From Thermodesulfobacterium sp. (GTDB lineage: Bacteria > Desulfobacterota > Thermodesulfobacteria > Thermodesulfobacteriales > Thermodesulfobacteriaceae): a stretch of DNA of 20,376 bases. The DNA lies in the NCBI GenBank assembly GCA_021163085.1, contig JAGGXL010000031.1, positions 1 to 20,376 on the forward strand, read 5' to 3'. The position numbers were made by a program, and so were the translations under genes. Positions 1-6,828 of the stretch are shown here, in pieces. The stretch's first letter is position 1, and every line of letters starts with the position of its first letter. Below the pieces are notes generated by a model. The model ran no database searches, was not told the origin of the DNA, and worked only from the letters and a program-made list of their open reading frames with translations.

Positions 1-166
1 TCTCTATTTCAGGAAGAAGGTCTGCAAGTGCCCTTACTGTTGTTGATTTTGCTGTTCCTTTTTCTCCCATAATAAGAACACCGCCAATAGATGGATCTAT
101 CACATTGAGAATAAGCCCAAGCTTCATCTCCTCCTGATCAACAATAGCACAAAAAGGAAATATCAT
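1..166 (-). CDS. ChlI/BchI-type AAA+ chelatase subunit, N-terminal part (cut by window edge)
   Basis: Only the first 55 residues are in the window. They open with FPFCAIVDQEEMKLGLI and carry a Walker A loop, GEKGTAKST, at residues 34-42. This is the hallmark start of the magnesium-chelatase I subunit family. In the family, I and D AAA+ subunits hydrolyse ATP to drive metal insertion by the large H/CobN subunit. The ATG (166-164) overlaps the stop of the preceding CobN C-terminal gene as ATGA. A strong ribosome site (AGGAGG, 174-179) sits just upstream, so translation is probably coupled to the chelatase gene. The family is clear. Whether the full protein is a separate ChlI or an I-D fusion cannot be told from this fragment. 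Confidence 0.9.
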   Translation of the reverse strand, partial: MIFPFCAIVDQEEMKLGLILNVIDPSIGGVLIMGEKGTAKSTTVRALADLLPEIE

Positions 167-1641
167 TCTAATACCTCCTGCATTTTCGATTTCCAGTATT
201 TTATTTCTTCAGGAGTTACCACATCTATGCTTCCCCCCTGAAATTCTCCTTTTGCACCATCTATGGTTTCTTCTAACCATCCTTCTATTTCTAAATAGAA
301 CCTTTTAAGAACTTTTTTAACATCTTCTGCAGGTTCCCACAGTCCCCTTTCCCAGGCTTCTAAAAGCCTTCTTGTAATTTCTTCTAAAGCCCAGGGATTG
401 TTTTCCTTAAAAAATTGTCTGTTTTCCTCATTCATAACAAAGGTTCTTGTAATCTCATCAAAAATCCAGTCATCTACCTCCTGGGTTGTGGCTTCCCATC
501 CATACACCCTGCCAATTCTCTTAGATATATCTCCTGCACCTTTATAACCATGTTTTTTCATGCCTTCTATCCACTTAGGATTTAGAAGTTTGGTTCTTAC
601 CACCCTTCTTATTTCATCTGCTAAATCTCTTACTTCTATATTTTCAGGCTCTCTGGTATCTCCATAATAGGTTCTTACATCTTTCCCAGATAAATATCTA
701 GCAGCTGCAGTCATCCCTCCATGGGTTCCGAAATAGCAGCAACATCCAAACAAATCATATTCATCTGATACAACCTTGTTGTAAGTAATATCCACAGTTT
801 TTAAGACCTCTGCAAACTCTTTATGTCTTGCCTCCCCCCAGATGCCTTTACCATAAGCATATCCGTTCCAGTAGAGAAATACCTCTGCCAAATCCTTTTC
901 TTCTTTCCAGGCTGAAGCATAAACTGCTAACTGAGTTCCTGCCTGATAAGTTCCAGGCATAGAACAATAAATACGAATAGTCCCTGCTCTGAAATCTCCT
1001 TTATTTTTATTCATAATTTCCAGAGTATGCTTTTTTATAAAATTCTTTTCAAGTGGTTCATCGAGGCTTGCTACCTTCTGAATAGCTTCATCTATTAATT
1101 CTATACAATTTGGGAAATTGTCTCTGGTTATTCCTGAAACCCTTATAGTCACATCAATTCTTGGACGTCCAAGCTCTTCCAAAGGTATAATTTTAAACTC
1201 TTTTATTCTTCCATTACCAAACCATACTGGTTTTACTCCTATTAAATGCATAATCTGAGCCATTCCCTCACCATCAGCCCACATTATATCACTTGCCATC
1301 CAAAAAATAGCAACATTTTCAGGATAATGCCCTTGTTCATTTAGATGTTTTACTATAAGTTTTTCTGCAAGTTTTTTTCCGATTTCATAAGCAGATTTAG
1401 TAGGAACTCTGTAAGGATCGAGACTATAAAAATTTCTTCCTGTTGGTAAAACATCATCTCTTCCGCGAGTGATAAGTCCAGAAGGACCAGCTGGGATATA
1501 ACATCCGTTAAAACCATTTAATAGTGCTTCTATTTCCTTAGAATCTTCTATTCTTTGATTTAAATCTAAAATTTCTTCTTTTATTTTTTGCCACGCTGGA
1601 TCATTCCAATTTATCTTTTTAAGAATTTCTTTAATATTCAA
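163..1641 (-). CDS. CobN-type chelatase large subunit, C-terminal half
   Basis: This 492-residue protein matches the C-terminal third of the CobN/ChlH/BchH porphyrin- or corrin-chelatase large subunit. Family landmarks include YIPAGPSGLITRGRDDVLPTG (about 48-68), a tract with FWMASDIMWADGEGMAQ (113-129), and HGGM (307-310). Three consecutive cysteines lie at 300-302, just before HGGM. The start is a TTG (1641-1639), supported by an exceptionally good Shine-Dalgarno (AAGGAGGTGA, 1657-1648) nine bases upstream. It overlaps the end of the N-terminal-half gene by 11 bases in another frame. Together the two halves total about 1290 residues, the normal length of an intact CobN. The protein probably assembles with the preceding product and with the ChlI-like ATPase encoded next. 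The metal and tetrapyrrole handled are not known. Confidence 0.9.
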   Translation of the reverse strand: MNIKEILKKINWNDPAWQKIKEEILDLNQRIEDSKEIEALLNGFNGCYIPAGPSGLITRGRDDVLPTGRNFYSLDPYRVPTKSAYEIGKKLAEKLIVKHLNEQGHYPENVAIFWMASDIMWADGEGMAQIMHLIGVKPVWFGNGRIKEFKIIPLEELGRPRIDVTIRVSGITRDNFPNCIELIDEAIQKVASLDEPLEKNFIKKHTLEIMNKNKGDFRAGTIRIYCSMPGTYQAGTQLAVYASAWKEEKDLAEVFLYWNGYAYGKGIWGEARHKEFAEVLKTVDITYNKVVSDEYDLFGCCCYFGTHGGMTAAARYLSGKDVRTYYGDTREPENIEVRDLADEIRRVVRTKLLNPKWIEGMKKHGYKGAGDISKRIGRVYGWEATTQEVDDWIFDEITRTFVMNEENRQFFKENNPWALEEITRRLLEAWERGLWEPAEDVKKVLKRFYLEIEGWLEETIDGAKGEFQGGSIDVVTPEEIKYWKSKMQEVLE

Positions 1642-4033
1642 AATTTATCACCTCCTTTATTACTTCTTTTCCGATTTTATCTATCTCTTCAAGAATTGCT
1701 CCATAAGATTTTTTAGATTTTGGATCAAATTTATTTTGATTTTGTAAAAGTTCTTTTAAATCATATCCTAAAAGTTTGGCTATTTCTTTTCTTAAGGAAA
1801 CTTCTTTTCCTGCATCATATCGCATAATAGCATAGATAAAATCAGCCCTTCTATCTCCTTCAGGAGGTCTTCCAAAGATGTGCATACCATCTTGAATCTG
1901 GGTATTTCTAATTAAAGAGAGTCTTTCATGGACTTCTTTCACTACTGAGTCAAAAGGAATTTCATGAAGTTCTTCGTGAGTTAATTCTGAAATAGCTAAC
2001 TTTTTTCTTTGCCACTTAATTTTAATTTCCTTATCAAGATTAGACTTTTTTAAAGTTTCAAAAATTAAACGTTGAAGAATATGAAGTTTAGCTGGATCTT
2101 TAAGTTTGGTCTCTTCGTATTCCCCTATTAATCTATCAAGTTCTTCCAGTTCCTCATAAATCCCTGATTCAGTCATAACAGTTTGCATATGATCCACAAG
2201 CACAGCATAAGAGCGTCTTTTAGCAATGGTTCCTTCAGGAGGATTATCTGCATTGTATATGTAAAGATGTGGTATGGTATCTATACCAATATCAGGGAAA
2301 CAAGCTGAGGACAAGGCTAACCCTTTTCCTGGTAAAAACTCTAAATTTCCGTGAGTTCCTACATGAACTATAGCATGGGCTTTAAATTCTCGGGAGATCC
2401 ATTTATAAGTAGCTACATATTGATGAGGGGGTGGAACATCTGGGTCATGTAAGATCTTGCAAACTCTTCCATCACATTTTGCTCCAGCACAACCTCTTTT
2501 TGGCTGAACATGCACCGTTACATTTCCAAAGCTAAGACCTGTTACCACTATCTTCCCGTCATAAACCATAGCAGGAGGAACACTCTTTTTCCATTCTCCA
2601 GGTGGATTTCCCCAGGCTTCGCACATTCTTTTTTGAGTCTTTTCTGGAAGCTCTGAAAACCATTCTAAATACTTCTCCACTGGCACAAAAGCTATAGCTC
2701 CTCCTTTTTCTACAATCTCTTCCACTGTAGTCCATCTAAATTCAGAAATAGCTTTTTTCTGCATAATTTTTTCAATAAGAGCCTTGCCAGATTCTGGAAT
2801 ATTTTCTACTTTATAGCCTGCCTTTTTCATTTTACGCATAATTTGAACCACTGATTCAAGACTATCTAAATGTGCAGCACCTCCAACTGTTGCTTCAACA
2901 GAAGCACAAGGATTATTGTGTAAAACAAAAGCAATTCTTCTTTCCTCAAGAGGTGTTTTTTTAAGTTCTATCCATCTTTCTATACGAGAGACAAATTTTT
3001 TTATCCTTTCAGAAATAGGCATCCTTTTTCTCTCATCAGCCTCACCATTTACTTGAGCAGAAATAATAACAGGCTCAATTACTCCCTCAAATTCTGGAAG
3101 GGCAATAGACCATCCTATATCTAAATTAAGCTCCTCCTTTTCCCATTCTTCAATTATTTTATAATAAGAACTAACAGGACAAAAACACGGAACATTTAAT
3201 TTTTTGAGAATTTCAATACCATCAAAAGCAGTTTCTTTTTTATCAAAGCTTTTTTTCCGACTTGTTCCTAAAAAGAAAGAAATAAGTTTAATAAAAGCGT
3301 CTACTCTTGAATTTCCCTTTTCATCTAAAAACCATTCTAAAACAACTTCTCCTGAACTTTTAGTTCCTAAAGCTTTATCTTTCACAGAATAAGCAAAACC
3401 TGAAATTACTTTGAAACTTTTCTTTTCAAGCTCCTCTATCAAAGTATCTTCTACCTCTGTATTTCCATTTATCCAATAATGTCTTGAAAAAAGAATTCCC
3501 ACAGTGCCTTTAGCTTCCTTTCCCCCCCAATAATTTTTATACCACGATAAATACTCACCTATGGTTTTAAATAATTTTTTGGCTTCAGGATGATAAAGTG
3601 CTTCCCAGGGAACTTCCTCAGGTTCCTCATAGTCTATTTCTATGTTAAGAACTTCTTTGAGCAAAAATTTAAACATATTGGTAAGATTTTTTTCTCCATT
3701 TATAACTAAATACTTATAAGCCTTGCTTAAAATCTCTGCTGAAACATTGGATAAAAGCCAGTAAGACGGATCATGCCCAAGACAAACAATTTTAACTTTA
3801 AGTTTTTTTCCTTTTATTTCTTTTTCTAAAGCCTCCCATATTGGTTCATTAGACCGATAAAGAAAAACTAAATTAGTTTTTTCTAAATCCTTTAAAACCT
3901 CTTCAAATCTTTCATAATTTAAATTTAAAGCCCTGGCAGAATGAACTTCTATATCTATCAGATTTTTTAAATTTTTTGAGGCTTTATAAAGCATATTATA
4001 ATAGGATTGCCATACTATAGCTATTATTTTCAT
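1631..4033 (-). CDS. CobN-type chelatase large subunit, N-terminal and central part
   Basis: This 800-residue protein covers the N-terminal and core domains of the CobN/ChlH family of tetrapyrrole chelatase large subunits. Recognisable family segments are HNNPCASVEATVGGAAHLDS (about 372-391), GNPPGEW (475-481), GLSFGNVTVHVQP (499-511), DPDVPPPHQY (530-539) and HVGTHGNLEFLPGKG (557-571). A cysteine motif CX4CX4C (C515, C520, C525) stands in the core. The ATG at 4033 has a GGAGA site about nine bases upstream and is 16 bases from the ABC ATPase stop. In an anaerobe CobN is not expected to serve the oxygen-dependent cobalamin pathway. Its place behind a TonB receptor and a FecCD-type importer suggests metal insertion into, or removal from, an imported tetrapyrrole (inference). 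The two-gene split looks genuine rather than degenerate. Confidence 0.92.
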   Translation of the reverse strand: MKIIAIVWQSYYNMLYKASKNLKNLIDIEVHSARALNLNYERFEEVLKDLEKTNLVFLYRSNEPIWEALEKEIKGKKLKVKIVCLGHDPSYWLLSNVSAEILSKAYKYLVINGEKNLTNMFKFLLKEVLNIEIDYEEPEEVPWEALYHPEAKKLFKTIGEYLSWYKNYWGGKEAKGTVGILFSRHYWINGNTEVEDTLIEELEKKSFKVISGFAYSVKDKALGTKSSGEVVLEWFLDEKGNSRVDAFIKLISFFLGTSRKKSFDKKETAFDGIEILKKLNVPCFCPVSSYYKIIEEWEKEELNLDIGWSIALPEFEGVIEPVIISAQVNGEADERKRMPISERIKKFVSRIERWIELKKTPLEERRIAFVLHNNPCASVEATVGGAAHLDSLESVVQIMRKMKKAGYKVENIPESGKALIEKIMQKKAISEFRWTTVEEIVEKGGAIAFVPVEKYLEWFSELPEKTQKRMCEAWGNPPGEWKKSVPPAMVYDGKIVVTGLSFGNVTVHVQPKRGCAGAKCDGRVCKILHDPDVPPPHQYVATYKWISREFKAHAIVHVGTHGNLEFLPGKGLALSSACFPDIGIDTIPHLYIYNADNPPEGTIAKRRSYAVLVDHMQTVMTESGIYEELEELDRLIGEYEETKLKDPAKLHILQRLIFETLKKSNLDKEIKIKWQRKKLAISELTHEELHEIPFDSVVKEVHERLSLIRNTQIQDGMHIFGRPPEGDRRADFIYAIMRYDAGKEVSLRKEIAKLLGYDLKELLQNQNKFDPKSKKSYGAILEEIDKIGKEVIKEVINFEY
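1648..1657 (-). promoter_or_regulatory. Strong ribosome binding site for the CobN C-terminal gene
   Basis: AAGGAGGTGA is a near-perfect anti-16S match lying inside the last codons of the upstream CobN N-terminal gene. It is nine bases from the TTG at 1641. In the downstream gene's frame, TGA and TAA stops lie directly before the TTG. The second half must therefore start by fresh initiation here, unless a +1 shift occurs in the short overlap. Confidence 0.75.
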
Positions 4034-4049
4034 TTTCTATGTCTCCATA

Positions 4050-4838
4050 TTATTTATAGTTCAAAAAATCTAAAATAGGACATATTAAATTAAAACCATT
4101 GTTTTGTATTATATTAATTTTTATTCCATAAACTTCTTGTATGAGCTTTTCATTAAGAATCTGATGAGGTTTTCCCTGTGCTACTACTTTACCATTTTTA
4201 ATTACTACGAGTTTATCTGCAAAAAGGCTGGCTAAATTTGGATCATGTAAGGTAACAAGAGCAGTAATTTTATTTTTATATGCAAGTTCTTTAATTTTTA
4301 AAAGCACTTTTATCTGGTTTCTAAAATCTAAATGAGAAACAGGTTCATCAAGAAGCATAAAGGGTGCAGATTGAGCCAAAGCTCTTGCAATAAGAACAAG
4401 TTGTCTTTCCCCTCCACTTATTTTGTTGTAAGGCTTATCCTTTAAGTGATAAATTCCAAGAACTTTTAAAGCTTCTTCTGCCTTTTTGTAATCTTTTTTA
4501 CTTGGAGAAGAAAAAAGCCCTATATAAGGAGCTCTTCCAGTTATTACTATATCAAAAACTGAATAAGGAAAGGTAATCTCATGTTCTTGGGGAATTACTG
4601 AAAAAGTTTTAGCTCTTTCTAAATATGAAAGTTTATTTAATTCTTTTCCATTAGCACGGATATTTCCTTTATAAGGCTCCCAAATACCCATTATACACTT
4701 AAAAAGCGTGCTTTTCCCTGAACCGTTTGGACCGAGTATTACTGTAACCTTTCCCGATTCTGCTGAAAATTCTATATTTCTTAAAGTATCTTCTTTTAAA
4801 TCTTTATGTCTAAAATATAATTCTTTTATTTCAAGCAT
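4050..4838 (-). CDS. ABC transporter ATPase, FecE/BtuD/HmuV type
   Basis: This 262-residue nucleotide-binding subunit would energise uptake of a metal chelate, haem or corrinoid across the inner membrane. All catalytic elements are intact: Walker A GPNGSGKST (36-44), Q-loop Q84, signature SGGERQ (141-146), Walker B with MLLDEP (161-166), D-loop SHLD (168-171) and switch histidine H198 (TLHDP). The order and spacing match the FecE/BtuD/HmuV group. The start lies three bases after the permease stop (TAA-AGT-ATG), indicating translational coupling. The permease and periplasmic binding protein immediately upstream complete a standard binding-protein-dependent importer. The substrate cannot be assigned from the ATPase. 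Confidence 0.93.
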   Translation of the reverse strand: MLEIKELYFRHKDLKEDTLRNIEFSAESGKVTVILGPNGSGKSTLFKCIMGIWEPYKGNIRANGKELNKLSYLERAKTFSVIPQEHEITFPYSVFDIVITGRAPYIGLFSSPSKKDYKKAEEALKVLGIYHLKDKPYNKISGGERQLVLIARALAQSAPFMLLDEPVSHLDFRNQIKVLLKIKELAYKNKITALVTLHDPNLASLFADKLVVIKNGKVVAQGKPHQILNEKLIQEVYGIKINIIQNNGFNLICPILDFLNYK

Positions 4839-4841
4839 ACT

Positions 4842-5843
4842 TTATTTTCCCCAAGCTTCTTTTCCGCCTTTTTTCATGAGATATAAAAAGAAAGGAGCAC
4901 CAGTTAAAGCTGTAATAATTCCAACAGGAATATCAAAATTTGTAATAGTTCTTGATATGGTATCTGCTAAGATCATATAAGATGCACCAGTTGTTAAACT
5001 TAAGGGGAATAAAATTTTATGATCAGGTCCTATCACCATTCTAACTACATGAGGAACCATAAGCCCTACCCATCCTATAATTCCACAAACTGAAGTTGCT
5101 GTAGCTACAGCTAAGGTAGAAAAAATAATAAAAATTAATCTTTCTCTTTTTACATTTACTCCCAAGAATTTAGCTTCTTCTTCTGATAAACTTAAAACAT
5201 TTAGCCTCCAGCGCATTAAAAAAATAGGGAAAAGACCGATTAAAACACCTAAAAAAGCAATTTTAAAACTTCGCCAGTCAGATAAACTAAAACTTCCCAT
5301 AAGCCAAAAAACTATAGCCTGCAACTTATGGGGATCAACAAGAAACTTTACTATAGAAACTAAAGCTTGGAAAAAAGCAGAAACAATTACTCCTGAAAGA
5401 ATAAGAGGGAGACGAGAAATTTCCCCCTGTGTTCTGGCAATTATATAAGCTAATCCTACAGCTATAAGACCAAAAACAAATGCATTAAATTGAATAGACC
5501 AATCAGGTAAAAATCCAACTGTTATGGCACATCCAAAAGCAGCACCAGCAGAAATTCCAAGGATAAAAGGATCAACAAGAGGGTTTCTAAAAATACCCTG
5601 TAAAACTACTCCAGAACCAGAAAGACTTGCCCCTACAAGCCCAGCCAGTAACACTCTTGGAAGTCTTATATCCATAAGAATAGCTTTTTCAGGAATGTCT
5701 TTTAAATCAAAAATATGAAAAATTTCATTTAAAAAAATTTTTATAACTATAATTGGATTTATCTCGTAAGCTCCTAAAAAAAGAGAGACCCAACTTACAA
5801 TTAAAGGAGAGATTAAAAAAATAATAATTTTAATACTTTTCAT
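4842..5843 (-). CDS. ABC transporter permease, FecCD/BtuC family
   Basis: This 333-residue, very hydrophobic protein probably forms the inner-membrane channel of an importer for iron chelates, haem or cobalamin. Family signatures include MDIRLPRVLLAGLVGASLSG (57-76), LQGIFRNPLVDPFILG (81-96) and IGWVGLMVPHVVRMVIG (256-272). The last of these is followed by a conserved ADTISR (293-298) and IPVGIITALTGAPFF near the end. Length is normal for the family, which typically has ten membrane helices. The ATG at 5843 lies inside the last codons of the binding-protein gene (14-base overlap) and has no strong ribosome site of its own, so coupling is likely. Only one permease gene is present, so the channel should be a homodimer as in BtuC. 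Confidence 0.93.
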   Translation of the reverse strand: MKSIKIIIFLISPLIVSWVSLFLGAYEINPIIVIKIFLNEIFHIFDLKDIPEKAILMDIRLPRVLLAGLVGASLSGSGVVLQGIFRNPLVDPFILGISAGAAFGCAITVGFLPDWSIQFNAFVFGLIAVGLAYIIARTQGEISRLPLILSGVIVSAFFQALVSIVKFLVDPHKLQAIVFWLMGSFSLSDWRSFKIAFLGVLIGLFPIFLMRWRLNVLSLSEEEAKFLGVNVKRERLIFIIFSTLAVATATSVCGIIGWVGLMVPHVVRMVIGPDHKILFPLSLTTGASYMILADTISRTITNFDIPVGIITALTGAPFFLYLMKKGGKEAWGK

Positions 5844-6828
5844 ACTTTTTCACATAATAATAGGATATACTAAAAATTTTACGATAAAAGTCATCTGCAA
5901 TTTTTTCAAAATCTATATCTTTAAAATATTCTGGATAGGTTTTCATAGCCATATAAAGAGCAACAAGAGCAACTCTTGGAGACCAGGTAGACCAATCGGG
6001 AAGTTTATAAACCTGCCTGTTTTTTACTGCCCTTATGTGTCTCCACTGTAAATTCTCAAAAAGCCAGTTTTCATTATACCCTGCATTTCCCCAAATAAAA
6101 ATTACATCAGGATCCCAAATCAAAATTCTTTCTACTGAAACTTCTGCATATCTCTCTTTAATAGTAGCTGCAGGATTAATTCCTCCAACTAAGTTAATCA
6201 AATCATTAGTAATCCCAATACCAGCAGAAACCATAGTAGGTTTTCCTCCTAAATGAAGAATTTTTTTCCTTTTTTCAGGTGGAATACCGTGAATCCTTCT
6301 TTTTATAAGATTAAAAATCTTTTCCATTTTTTTGATTATCTCCTCAACTCTTTTTTCTTTTCCAAAAAGTTTACCATAAATTCTTAAAACCTGATAAAAT
6401 TCTGCTAAATTGTCTGGATGGATAGTAAAAACTTTAAACCCTTTAGATTCCAAATAATCAACTACTTGGGGAACATAAGTCCATGTAATAATTAGATCAG
6501 GCTTAAGTTTAAGAATAGCCTCTATATTTAAGTTTATTCCTGCTCCAACAGTGGGTTTTTTAAGATCGGGATTTAGCTTTATAAAAGCTTTATAAATATC
6601 ACAATTCTTTTCTGCCCAAACTGAAACTCCTACTACTTGATTCCAGAGATTTAAAGCAGGAATAAGCTCATAACTTATAACAATTATAGCCCTTTTTACA
6701 GGAACATCAATAATTATGCTTTCCCCCCTTTTATCAATAAAAGAATAAGGGGTAGCTAAGACTACCCCGGTTAAAAAACTGACTAAAATCAACAGACTTA
6801 GAATTTTACAGAAAGCTCTGCAAACCAT
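5830..6828 (-). CDS. Periplasmic substrate-binding protein of a metal-chelate/haem/corrinoid ABC importer
   Basis: The 332-residue product begins with a classical signal peptide, MVCRAFCKILSLLILVSFLT, with predicted cleavage near A25 (VLA-TP). No lipobox cysteine follows, so it should be soluble in the periplasm. The mature part fits the helical-backbone PeriBP_2/BtuF-FepB family. Examples are LNIEAILKLKPDLIITW in the first lobe and SVERILIWDPDVIFIWG in the second, followed by a C-terminal WSTWSPRVALVALYMAMKTY region. The ATG at 6828 lies 31 bases inside the end of the receptor gene. No other in-frame start keeps the signal peptide, so the overlap is probably real. The ligand is unknown; receptor, permease, ATPase and CobN-like neighbours favour a metallo-tetrapyrrole or metal chelate. 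Confidence 0.9.
   Translation of the reverse strand: MVCRAFCKILSLLILVSFLTGVVLATPYSFIDKRGESIIIDVPVKRAIIVISYELIPALNLWNQVVGVSVWAEKNCDIYKAFIKLNPDLKKPTVGAGINLNIEAILKLKPDLIITWTYVPQVVDYLESKGFKVFTIHPDNLAEFYQVLRIYGKLFGKEKRVEEIIKKMEKIFNLIKRRIHGIPPEKRKKILHLGGKPTMVSAGIGITNDLINLVGGINPAATIKERYAEVSVERILIWDPDVIFIWGNAGYNENWLFENLQWRHIRAVKNRQVYKLPDWSTWSPRVALVALYMAMKTYPEYFKDIDFEKIADDFYRKIFSISYYYVKKYEKY

Noticed and set aside
1631..1641. CobN as a frameshifted pseudogene
   Set aside because: The junction has a near-perfect ribosome site and a start codon, both halves retain family motifs, and their combined length is normal.
3204..3392. Open frame on the plus strand inside cobN
   Set aside because: It is antisense to a well-conserved coding gene, has no recognisable motif and no ribosome site. 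The same applies to other antisense frames such as 12023-12313 inside cimA and 19336-19611 over rpsI.
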